Source: CAYZYO01 sp964482585 (GTDB lineage: Bacteria > Bacillota > Syntrophomonadia > Syntrophomonadales > Syntrophomonadaceae). From it: a stretch of 5,570 bases of DNA. The translations under genes and the position numbers were made by a program. How positions within the stretch are numbered: position 1 is the first letter of the stretch; every line of letters begins with the position of its first letter. Under the pieces are notes generated by a model. That model was not told the origin of the DNA. It saw only the letters and a program-made list of their open reading frames with translations, and ran no database searches. Shown here one piece after another: positions 1-5,105 of the stretch. The stretch lies in the NCBI GenBank assembly GCA_964482585.1, contig CAYZYO010000126.1:1-5570 (forward strand). Direction: 5' to 3'.

Positions 1-665
1 CTACTTCTTTCAGCACTTCTGTCCTATAGGCAGCAGCACACCCGGATACGGTAAACACACGTCCAACAATTCTTTGAGCACGTTTAATCAAGCTGATGAT
101 GGACGAAAATTCTGCAGTTTGCAGTTTTTCAAGAAGATTATTACGTTTTAAGGCCAACGGATTGCCTGTAACTGCGCCCAGCCTCGGTTGGGTACAAAAT
201 GGGGCTACAAGATATTTTAATGCTGAAGGGGTAAGGAGGGTATCAGCATCGATTACTACTGTTATTGAGGTTGTTACACTTGTGGCAAGGCCGTAATTCA
301 AAGCCCGGGCCTTACCGCAGTTTTCTTCAAGATTTAAAAGCTGCAAATTTTTATTATAGGGCAGTATGCCCCCTAAAATAGCTGCTGTATCATCGGTGGA
401 AGCATCATTAATAAATACCACTTGATAATTGGGATAGGATAGCAGCATTAAGCTTGTGCAGGTGGCAGCAATACTGGCCGACTCGTTGTAGCAAGGCACT
501 AGAATAGTCACAGGCGGCCAAAGATCAGGCCAGTTGCTTTTTTCTTTATATGGTTTCCTTTCCCGACGCCACCAATAATAAACCCCTAAAATGACCCATA
601 CTACACTCAAAAAAAAAAGGATAAATAAAAACATACCAACTAAGAAAACTGTATACGCCTGTCAT
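1..665 (-). CDS. pgaC: Poly-beta-1,6-N-acetylglucosamine synthase (PgaC/IcaA-type, GT2), 5' part, with +1 frameshift at a T10 run
   Basis: This is a processive family-2 glycosyltransferase of the inner membrane that polymerises GlcNAc from UDP-GlcNAc into PNAG-type biofilm polysaccharide. It is cut by the left window edge, leaving about 221 residues. Visible features of the frame-corrected protein are an N-terminal membrane helix with YPFFLS (15-20), then VTILVPCYNE (52-61), FINDASTDDT (84-93), NCGKARALNYG (115-125), the DAD metal/nucleotide motif (139-141), GAVTGNP (163-169) and EFSSIISLIKRAQRI (185-199). The last two are typical of PgaC/IcaA. The later catalytic D and Q(Q/R)xRW lie outside the window. 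The start is ATG 665-663 in an ATGA overlap with the pgaD stop. From that ATG the frame breaks at ten T's (plus-strand A's 609-618) and would end after 39 residues. Nine T's would restore the family pattern YPFFLS. An in-frame ATG at 634 exists but has no ribosome binding site. The family call is confident; whether the gene is functional is unknown. Confidence 0.9.
609..618. repeat. Homopolymer A10 (T10 on the coding strand) inside pgaC codons 16-19
   Basis: Ten consecutive A's on the plus strand read as T10 in the pgaC message. With ten T's the ATG at 665 is one base out of frame with the glycosyltransferase body; nine or twelve T's would join them. Runs of this length are prone to replication or transcriptional slippage and are also a common site of sequencing error. 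Confidence 0.9.
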
Positions 666-1297
666 ACTCCTTCTTCCCTCTTTCCTATTCCTTGATACTT
701 GATAGTTTCTAAGATTTGTTTCGACAAGTGAACCACAAATATACCATAAAGCCCACGAGCAGTTATTGTATCAATGATCTCCGGGGTAATAACTTCTCCT
801 TTCATCAATACCACCTTCCCTTTTTCATCTTTAAAGTCTTCTTGTATATTTGTACCGATAATGAGGTTTTGATGGGGAACATGTGTATGATGAGCTTCTA
901 TGTTTTCCAATGTAGCTGCTACCTCATCTTCCATTGACGTCTCAGAGGAGAAATAAGAATCGTTTGGATGTATTGATTCCATTATTAAAGGCAAGATATG
1001 CCGCCGGTTGTTTTTGTAATAACGCTGTTTATGATAATTGGCCCATAACAATACGCTGCAACTGAGTAGAACAGCCCACAAAAGTGTAATTATGCCGATT
1101 GCAACAACGGAAGTCACAGCATCAGGCACAAAAAGCTCCTGCCACCATATACGAGCCAGCAGATACCAGCCGATGGCCGCCAATAACCAGATGATGGCGA
1201 AAACGGACACAGCCCATGCCCCTATGGTTGCACTAATCATCAATCCACGGATGATTCCCCGTTTGTGGATTTTGGTATCACTTTCGTTATTTGGCAT
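662..1297 (-). CDS. pgaD: PgaD-like PNAG synthase subunit with a C-terminal extension resembling the HD-GYP N-terminal module
   Basis: This 211-residue protein has two membrane helices (about 19-48 and 61-87). The second ends in LLWANYHKQRYY (83-94), matching the W-A-x-Y-N/H-x-x-R-F/Y signature after the second helix of PgaD, the small partner that stabilises PgaC and, in E. coli, helps bind cyclic di-GMP. E. coli PgaD is about 137 residues, so this protein is longer. Residues 146-190 (IIGTNIQEDFKDEKG, then VVLMKGEVITPEIID and GLYGIFVVHL) resemble the small module often found ahead of HD-GYP cyclic-di-GMP phosphodiesterases, of the pattern G-x-x-ED-x-x-D-x-x-G-x-x-LL-x-KG-x-x-I-T. The start at 1297 has AGAAGGAT 8 bases upstream. 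Its stop TGA overlaps the pgaC ATG as ATGA, implying translational coupling. The order pgaD-pgaC is the reverse of E. coli. The PgaD assignment rests on topology, motif and neighbour; the extension is inference. Confidence 0.72.
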   Translation of the reverse strand: MPNNESDTKIHKRGIIRGLMISATIGAWAVSVFAIIWLLAAIGWYLLARIWWQELFVPDAVTSVVAIGIITLLWAVLLSCSVLLWANYHKQRYYKNNRRHILPLIMESIHPNDSYFSSETSMEDEVAATLENIEAHHTHVPHQNLIIGTNIQEDFKDEKGKVVLMKGEVITPEIIDTITARGLYGIFVVHLSKQILETIKYQGIGKREEGV

Positions 1298-1311
1298 ATT
1301 ATTTATCCTTC

Positions 1312-1404
1312 TTAATCATATACTTCGATATAAATCCGCGCAAATTGAGCAATTTTCCCTCGGTGCATATCTTTCAAATTAATCCATAAACCTAAATTAT
1401 TCAT
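1312..1404 (-). CDS. Possible 30-residue small protein or leader peptide upstream of pgaD
   Basis: This short ORF starts MNNLGLWINLKDM and ends RIYIEVYD before TAA. It is preceded by AAGAAGGAA with 9 bases to the ATG, a ribosome binding site as good as that of pgaD. Its stop codon sits directly against the pgaD ribosome binding site (TAAGAAGGAT), so translation of the two could be coupled. Both binding sites sit in the shared string TTAAGAAGGA. I recognise no family. It could be a genuine small membrane-system partner, a regulatory leader peptide, or a chance ORF in AT-rich DNA. Context and ribosome binding site favour expression; nothing in the residues shows function. Confidence 0.4.
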   Translation of the reverse strand: MNNLGLWINLKDMHRGKIAQFARIYIEVYD

Positions 1405-1593
1405 AATAATCTATTCCTTCTTAATTATTAACAACCCAATAACTAAATTAAGCTGAAAAATTATCCTTTCTATTTATGCGTTGTTAAGCTTAATACTTTT
1501 GATGTTTAATTAGTTATTATAAAATAAGAAAATAAACGCTTAATGCAGTCACCTTACTTAGATAAGTTGGGTCGAGTAGACGGAGCTTCGCGA
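1405..1593. other. AT-rich intergenic region upstream of the pga operon, with repeated TTAAGC elements
   Basis: No gene is supported here. A minus-strand TATAAT is at 1521-1516, but no good -35 pairs with it. A 10-bp perfect palindrome TTAAGCTTAA is at 1484-1493, a near copy TTAAGCTGAA at 1448-1457, and a half copy GCTTAAT at 1538-1544. These may be regulator sites for the minus-strand operon, but A+T-rich DNA gives such words by chance. The plus-strand reading frame from 1543 to about 1590 is open but not recognisable as transposase. Confidence 0.35.
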
Positions 1594-1815
1594 CTCCTTA
1601 CATACATGGAATTTCCCTATGAACACTGGTCAAAATTACGCAGCAACAATGTAATTGAGCACTTAAATCGTGAAATAAGACGAAGGACTCGAGTAGTAGG
1701 TACATTCCCCGGCGGTAATTCGGCTTTAATGCTGGTATGCGCCAGGCTTAGGCATGTAGCCAGTAAGTCCTGGGGAACCAAGCGTTACCTGAACATGAAG
1801 CATCTTGAAGAGATG
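1594..1815 (+). mobile_element. Remnant of an IS256-family insertion sequence
   Basis: Only the part coding for the transposase C-terminus is left; both element ends appear lost. The boundaries given are where recognisable transposase sequence starts and stops, not proven insertion junctions. Confidence 0.6.
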
Positions 1816-1839
1816 AAAAAAGCACCGCCTTCGCGATGC
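1816..1839 (-). terminator. Intrinsic terminator for the minus-strand toxin fragment
   Basis: Read on the minus strand: GCATCGC, tetraloop GAAG, GCGGTGC (7 bp with one U-G wobble), followed directly by six T's (plus-strand 1816-1821). It lies about 30 bases past the stop of the ParE-like gene and is correctly oriented for it. On the plus strand there is no T-tract and the stem has an A/C mismatch, which supports the minus direction. Confidence 0.7.
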
Positions 1840-1870
1840 TCCTCTTAATATTAAAATCCAGGTTTGTTCA

Positions 1871-2059
1871 TTAGTTTCCTTCTTCCTCCGCAACATCCCC
1901 AAAGAGGATTCTCATAAAGTCTCGCCTGCCATAAAGCACTCTATCCACATATACAGCATCATCTTCACAGCGGTAAAAAGCTGTATATTGCCCGCACACA
2001 AGGAAACGATAGCCGGGTTCAATGTTAAGATGGCGCAGGCTTTTGTCTGGGCGTTTGCC
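1871..2059 (-). pseudogene. ParE/RelE-like toxin, C-terminal fragment (5' end lost)
   Basis: The minus strand encodes about 62 residues ending at TAA 1873-1871. EPGYRFLVCGQYTAFYR, VYVDRVLYGRRDFM and RILFGD follow the C-terminal pattern of the ParE/RelE toxin superfamily (PGYR-x-x-x-V-G-x-Y-x-x-FYR, then V-x-V-x-RVL-x-GRRD). These small proteins are about 95-100 residues and act as gyrase poisons or ribosome-dependent mRNases. The frame is closed by TAG at 2062-2060, just before GKRPDKSLRHL, and no start codon or binding site precedes it. The N-terminal helices and the partner antitoxin gene are missing. The opposite strand over 2041-2059 already codes for ferredoxin, so toxin homology stops near 2040. 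A predicted terminator follows at 1816-1839. It is very probably non-functional. Confidence 0.72.
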
Positions 2060-2274
2060 CTACCGGGGCCCTCTCCCTGGAGCAGAGGGAAGCCGACCCC
2101 TTTTCCGAAGGGGCCGTGGCAGACCACAAAAAGAGCAACGATAAAAACTATATTCCCCAGCACTGCAGCTTCTGCGAAGAATCAGAAGATAGCCGCTACC
2201 TGGTGCCCATAAAATCCAAAGGGAAGAGCCTGTGGGTTTGTACCCGCTGCCTTCCCCGCTTAATACACGGATAA
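2032..2274 (+). pseudogene. 4Fe-4S ferredoxin-like protein with C-terminal Cys-pair domain, 3' fragment
   Basis: The frame is open from just after TAA at 2026-2028 to TAA 2272-2274, about 80 residues. It begins with CLGVCPTGAL followed by EQREADPFSEGAV. CxxxCP is the second half of a CxxCxxCxxxCP iron-sulphur motif, and the continuation is typical of ferredoxins with an appended domain. Further on come HCSFCEESEDSRYLVPIKS and VCTRCLPRLIHG, a CxxC (2164-2175) and CxxC (2239-2250) pair that could bind zinc or another cluster. The first two Cys of the cluster, the rest of the N-terminus, the start codon and the binding site are missing. The join to toxin sequence lies at about 2030-2044. Downstream it keeps its hairpin terminator (2298-2320). 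The intact protein was probably an electron carrier or oxidoreductase subunit; its exact identity is not recognised. Confidence 0.68.
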
Positions 2275-2297
2275 TTACAAGTCACCAAAATTACCAG

Positions 2298-2320
2298 GGC
2301 AGGTATAGGAACCTGCCTTT
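2298..2320 (+). terminator. Probable intrinsic terminator of the ferredoxin fragment
   Basis: GGCAGGT, loop ATAGGA, ACCTGCC: a 7-bp perfect stem extended by a G-T and an A-T pair, then TTTGTG. It lies 24 bases after the ferredoxin-fragment stop and before the promoter of the next gene. The T-tract is short. Confidence 0.6.
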
Positions 2321-2359
2321 GTGCCTCTATTCCCCCATGCTGATTACTCAGGCTAAATA

Positions 2360-2368
2360 TGGTACAAT
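2360..2368 (+). promoter_or_regulatory. Extended -10 promoter for the stalk-domain gene
   Basis: TGGTACAAT: TACAAT at 2363-2368 preceded by TG one base upstream, the extended -10 form that tolerates a poor -35. No good -35 is present 17 bases upstream. The predicted start of transcription is near 2375, giving a leader of about 45 bases. Confidence 0.55.
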
Positions 2369-2379
2369 TACTAATTGTA
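2363..2379. promoter_or_regulatory. Perfect 17-bp palindrome overlapping the -10 box, candidate operator
   Basis: TACAATTA, centre C, TAATTGTA: 8-bp perfect arms around a single base. It covers the whole -10 hexamer and the expected transcription start, where a bound repressor would block RNA polymerase. It has no T-tract or GC-rich stem, so it does not look like a terminator. The cognate regulator is not identifiable here. Confidence 0.5.
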
Positions 2380-2419
2380 GGATATATTTGGTGACTATCC
2401 ACAAAAGGGGGAAGATAAA

Positions 2420-4033
2420 GTGAGAAAATTATTCAGCTGTATCTTGTGCTTATTGATTCTGGTACTGTCTATGCCAGGAAATGCTATGGCTGGAGAAGAA
2501 GCCAAGCAGCAGTTTATTGGGAATTACTTGAACATTCTCGATAAGAGTTTTAAAATGCAATGCTCTTCTTGGGAAAGCATGCAGCGCAATACCTTTACAT
2601 TAAACTTAAACGGAGAGTTGACTGAAAGCAGTTACAAAGGCCTGGACGGCACCACGCTCAGTAATGTGCCCTGCCAGGGCAGCCTGGAAATCATAAGTAA
2701 TCAAAAGGAGGGACAAGTAGAGGTAAACTTCGAAGGGCAATTGATGGAAAACACCCTTGATGGCAGCGTATACATAAACCAGGAGGGTATTATCATACCC
2801 AAGAAAACCCTGGAGGCGCTGGCCGTTCTTGATCCCACTTATGCTGAGCAATTGACAGACATGCCTGCTTTTCTGGTCGTTAAAATCAGCGAAGAGAATT
2901 GGGCCGTCTTTAGAGATTCCTTTACGGAAAGCATGGCAATATACAACATGAAAGACGAAATTAAAGCTTTCTACCAGGCACTAATTGATATCATACCAGC
3001 CAGCTACTTCTACAATAAAGATGGCTATGCGGTTATGGATCTTAAGCCATCCATACTCGGTTCAACAGTTTTCCTTAGCAACCTCAAGCATAACAGCCGG
3101 GATCTGGCTGAAAATTTTACAGCGCTTATGACCAAACCTTCCTATTTAAGCGATGAAGAATTTACAGCTATGAAACAAGAAATGGTAGATTCTTTTGTAG
3201 CCAGTATAGAATCGTTACAGATTTCCAACCTGAAAGACATAGAATTACCTTTCACCATAAACGAATTTCAGGTGTTAACCAAATACGATAAGATCGATAC
3301 CTATGTTCATATCAGCTCAGACCTGGATGTTAAATGGGACCTTAAAATAAGTGTTAACAACTTACTAACCAGCAGCAACAGTTACTCCAGCCTAGTGGAT
3401 ATGGGTTTGCTGGTAGATTCCCCTGATTTTTCCCTGGACTTTGCTTTACATGGAAAAGATGAATCGACTGCCAGGAAAAGCAATGTGGATTTCACACTTG
3501 CCGGCAGTTTTACAGAAGGGACCCAATCAGCCGGTGGGAAAATAGATATGCAAATTCAAATGAACTTCATGAGCCAGGCCAGGATCAACTGGCCGGAGCT
3601 TAACGAAGAAAACAGCACGGTAATAGAATCGGATGAGTTCATGCCCTATGAGGAAGAATGGGATCCTTACCAATGGGAAGAATATGATGGAGTGAAAGTA
3701 TTTATTTATGGCTATCCCATGTATTTTGCAGAAGGCCAGCCGGTAATTATCGATTCCCGGGCTCTGTTGCCATTGCGGGAGACCACAGACTACCTGGGCG
3801 GTGCAGTCAGCTGGACTCCACCAGATACGGTGGTACTGGGCAATGGATATGATGAAGATCTGGTTCTTATAATAAACTCCACCACCTACTATCAGGGTGA
3901 ACAAACTCTGACCATGGATACTGCTCCGGTCATTATTGATGGACGCACCTACGTACCGGTAAGACTGATAGCAGAGTATCTCGGATTTACTGTGGAATGG
4001 GATGACAGCAGTCAATCCATTTTCATCAATTAA
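2420..4033 (+). CDS. Secreted stalk-domain protein (copper amine oxidase N-terminal-like domain)
   Basis: This 537-residue protein starts at GTG 2420, with an AAGGGGGAA binding site 6-7 bases upstream and a signal peptide right at the start (MRK, a hydrophobic stretch, cleavage likely after GNAMA at about 25). Residues 425-537 contain two related halves, VIIDSRALLPLRETTDYLG and VIIDGRTYVPVRLIAEYLG, each followed by a W and a short beta stretch. This is the pattern of the copper amine oxidase N-terminal (stalk) domain, common in Firmicute envelope proteins and not itself catalytic. The first 400 or so residues are beta-rich with polar helices and are not recognised; FTLNLNGELTES and VEVNFEGQLMENTLDGSVY look like lipoprotein-type antiparallel sheets. 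An acidic, aromatic linker (about 395-423, with PYEEEWDPYQWEEYDG) joins the two parts. There is no C-terminal anchor or LPxTG. It is monocistronic between its own promoter and terminator. Secretion and the domain are well supported; function is unknown. Confidence 0.9.
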   Translation: MRKLFSCILCLLILVLSMPGNAMAGEEAKQQFIGNYLNILDKSFKMQCSSWESMQRNTFTLNLNGELTESSYKGLDGTTLSNVPCQGSLEIISNQKEGQVEVNFEGQLMENTLDGSVYINQEGIIIPKKTLEALAVLDPTYAEQLTDMPAFLVVKISEENWAVFRDSFTESMAIYNMKDEIKAFYQALIDIIPASYFYNKDGYAVMDLKPSILGSTVFLSNLKHNSRDLAENFTALMTKPSYLSDEEFTAMKQEMVDSFVASIESLQISNLKDIELPFTINEFQVLTKYDKIDTYVHISSDLDVKWDLKISVNNLLTSSNSYSSLVDMGLLVDSPDFSLDFALHGKDESTARKSNVDFTLAGSFTEGTQSAGGKIDMQIQMNFMSQARINWPELNEENSTVIESDEFMPYEEEWDPYQWEEYDGVKVFIYGYPMYFAEGQPVIIDSRALLPLRETTDYLGGAVSWTPPDTVVLGNGYDEDLVLIINSTTYYQGEQTLTMDTAPVIIDGRTYVPVRLIAEYLGFTVEWDDSSQSIFIN

Positions 4034-4218
4034 TCTACCTGAAATATAACTACAGACTCAAACAGGGGGCCGTCACAAGACTGGCCCCCTGTTTGCACTG
4101 CTTCCTGGGCTGCAGTAAACCGATTCACATACCTGACATTAGGAGAAAAGGCTAACACCTGGGCAAATCCTTCCTTGACCAGGATTTGGTTAAACAACTC
4201 ATCGCATTCCAAATATAA
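4030..4218 (-). pseudogene. Staphylococcal nuclease-like (SNase) domain, C-terminal remnant
   Basis: The minus strand reads LYLECDELFNQILVKEGFAQ followed by VLAFSPNVRYVNRFTAAQEA. This matches the C-terminal block of thermonuclease/SNase domains (FN-x-x-LV-x-EG-x-A-x-V, PPN-x-x-Y, F-x-x-AQ-x-x-A). A full SNase domain is about 130-150 residues; the part with the catalytic Arg/Glu residues and the signal peptide is missing. Upstream, the frame continues only through the hairpin after the rubrerythrin stop. The nearest start-like codon (TTG at 4212) has no binding site. Downstream of the AQEA motif the expected G-x-GLW is absent and the frame runs through the stalk-gene hairpin to TAA at 4032-4030. 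It is therefore a remnant broken at its 5' end and possibly altered at its 3' end. Secreted nuclease was the probable ancestral role. Confidence 0.65.
4060..4094. terminator. Strong hairpin after the stalk-domain gene
   Basis: A perfect 12-bp stem, AAACAGGGGGCC at 4060-4071 and GGCCCCCTGTTT at 4083-4094, with an 11-base loop. It begins 26 bases after the stalk-gene stop. The arms start with AAA and end with TTT, so it could act in both directions, although the T-tract is only three bases. It lies inside the 3' end of the minus-strand nuclease remnant. Confidence 0.7.
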
Positions 4219-4231
4219 GCCAACATTATAG

Positions 4232-4252
4232 AGGTCCCCGTGCAGGGGACCT
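4232..4252. terminator. Hairpin downstream of rubrerythrin
   Basis: AGGTCCCC, loop GTGCA, AGGGGACCT read as an 8-bp perfect stem (4232-4239 with 4245-4252). On the minus strand it lies 8 bases beyond the rubrerythrin stop and is followed by CTATAATG, so there is no real T-tract. It is a likely transcription end or mRNA-stabilising hairpin. Confidence 0.55.
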
Positions 4253-4260
4253 GGAATAAG

Positions 4261-4800
4261 CTAATAATTTTCTGCCAGTTCTTCGTAATACGCCTGGGGG
4301 TGCGCACAGGCCGGACACTCCACCGGGGCCTCGGTCCCCTCGTGCACATAGCCGCAGTTCCGGCAGCGCCACTTTGTAGGCTCTGATCTTTTAAATACCG
4401 TTCCCGCTTCCAGATTACTGAGCAACTTACGATATCTCTTTTCGTGCTCTTCTTCCACTTCAGCTATTTCATGAAAAAAGTCGGCTATTTCATTAAAACC
4501 CTCTTCACGAGCTATTTTCTCAAACTCAGGGTACATACTGCTATGTTCCTCGTTTTCTCCATCAGCTGCTGCCAATAAATTGGAACGGGTATCAGGGATT
4601 GATCCACCCATCAAAAACTTAAAAAACAATTTGGCATGTTCTTTTTCATTAAGGGCGGTTTCTGCAAAAAAACCTGATATCTGCTCAAAACCCTCTTTTT
4701 TTGCCTGGCTGGCATAATAATCGTACTTGTTCCTGGCCTGGGATTCACCCGCAAAAGCTGCCCAGAGGTTCTGCTCAGTCTTTGATCCTTTCAATTCCAT
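4261..4800 (-). CDS. rbr: Rubrerythrin
   Basis: This 179-residue protein has the classic two-domain rubrerythrin layout. The four-helix ferritin-like domain carries diiron ligands visible at E19, E52 and H55 (NEKEH), E82 and E85 (GENEE), and E116 and H119 (EVEEEH). The C-terminal rubredoxin-like domain has C146, C149, C162 and C165 (WRCRNCGYVHEG, then ECPACAHP) for a mononuclear iron. The family reduces hydrogen peroxide to water in the cytoplasm of anaerobes, fed by NADH/rubredoxin oxidoreductases. All key residues are present and the length is usual. The start at ATG 4800 is chosen because AAGGAGG ends 8 bases upstream; an in-frame TTG at 4806 would leave only 2 bases. It is transcribed divergently from the ABC transporter remnant and ends at a hairpin. 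Confidence 0.96.
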   Translation of the reverse strand: MELKGSKTEQNLWAAFAGESQARNKYDYYASQAKKEGFEQISGFFAETALNEKEHAKLFFKFLMGGSIPDTRSNLLAAADGENEEHSSMYPEFEKIAREEGFNEIADFFHEIAEVEEEHEKRYRKLLSNLEAGTVFKRSEPTKWRCRNCGYVHEGTEAPVECPACAHPQAYYEELAENY

Positions 4801-4806
4801 AATCAA

Positions 4807-4892
4807 TTCCTCCTTACTTTACTAGGTTGGGTCTTGTATATAATAGCTTAACCTCGTGGAGCAGGAACAATCCCGGAGAAGGAGGTTATCAG
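4807..4892. promoter_or_regulatory. Divergent intergenic region between rubrerythrin and the ABC ATPase
   Basis: The 86-92 bases between the two start codons must hold both promoters. A plus-strand TATAAT is at 4839-4844 but its -35 region is weak. The minus strand over the same spot reads TATTATATA and could serve the rubrerythrin gene. Both genes have strong binding sites (minus AAGGAGG; plus GAAGGAGGT at 4878-4886). No clear PerR-type or other operator was identified. Confidence 0.4.
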
Positions 4893-5105
4893 ATGATAGA
4901 GTTTAAAAATGTAACTAAGAATTTTGGCAGTACGATAGCATTGAATGATGTCAGTCTGGTTTTCCCGCGCGGAAAAATAGTGGGTCTGTTTGGTCCTAAC
5001 GGAGCTGGCAAATCTACCAGCATCAAACTTATAATGGGTCTTAACCGGCCTGACCAAGGTAGGGTCTTGATTGACGGGAAAGACAGGTGCAGGCAAAAGG
5101 CCTAA
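4893..5105 (+). pseudogene. ABC transporter ATP-binding protein, N-terminal fragment
   Basis: MIEFKNVTKNFGSTIALNDV, the Walker A motif GPNGAGKST (residues 34-42) and IMGLNRPDQGRVLIDGKD are the first 65 or so residues of an ABC ATPase of the export/ABC-2 type. The start at 4893 has a near-perfect GAAGGAGGT site 6 bases upstream, so the gene was well translated. A full protein would be about 230-300 residues. The Q-loop, the LSGGQ signature, Walker B and the switch His are all missing because the frame ends at TAA 5103-5105, directly after DGKDRCRQKA. The last few residues come from the permease sequence read out of frame, placing the join near 5080-5090. It cannot hydrolyse ATP as it stands. 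Confidence 0.88.

Larger units (their letters stand above)
1543..1848 (+). pseudogene. IS256-family (mutator type) transposase, C-terminal fragment
   Basis: The fragment encodes about 100 residues of a protein that is normally about 400. LLTYMEFPYEHW, LRSNNVIEHLNREIRRRT, VVGTFPGGNSALMLVCARL and WGTKRYLNMKHLEEM are the highly conserved C-terminal blocks of IS256-family DDE transposases. The glutamate in NVIEHLN probably corresponds to the third catalytic acid. The two catalytic aspartates and the DNA-binding N-terminus are missing, so it cannot transpose. Homology is clear from about 1594; the ATG at 1543 and the first 17 codons are not recognisable and have no convincing ribosome binding site. 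The last residues (APPSRCSS) read through a minus-strand terminator hairpin, so the true end of the element is probably near 1815. No terminal inverted repeats were found. Confidence 0.88.

Noticed and set aside
96..296. Plus-strand 66-residue open frame
   Set aside because: It lies antisense to the clearly conserved pgaC body and has no recognisable residues or binding site.
632..634. ATG at 634 as the true pgaC start
   Set aside because: It is in frame with the enzyme body, but there is no ribosome binding site, and the codons before the T-tract match the family helix only in the frame of the ATG at 665.
1038..1382. Plus-strand 114-residue open frame
   Set aside because: It is the shadow of the pgaD membrane helices; composition and lack of a start signal argue against it.
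1912..2163. Minus-strand 83-residue open frame
   Set aside because: It overlaps the ParE-like and ferredoxin-like frames, both of which show family motifs; this frame shows none.
1988..2212. Plus-strand 74-residue open frame
   Set aside because: It is an alternative frame over the ferredoxin remnant; the CLGVCPTGAL and paired CxxC motifs lie in the other plus frame.
3527..4015. Minus-strand 162-residue open frame
   Set aside because: It is fully antisense to the stalk domain and its residues look random.
4152..4349. Minus-strand 65-residue open frame
   Set aside because: It is an out-of-frame reading of the rubredoxin-like end of rubrerythrin and of the nuclease remnant.
4804..4806. TTG at 4806 as the rubrerythrin start
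   Set aside because: The AGGAGG site would be only 2 bases away; the ATG at 4800 has ideal spacing and the usual N-terminus.
4827..4892. Upstream start at 4827 for the ABC ATPase
   Set aside because: The strong GAAGGAGGT site and family alignment place the start at 4893; the extra 22 residues do not match ABC proteins.
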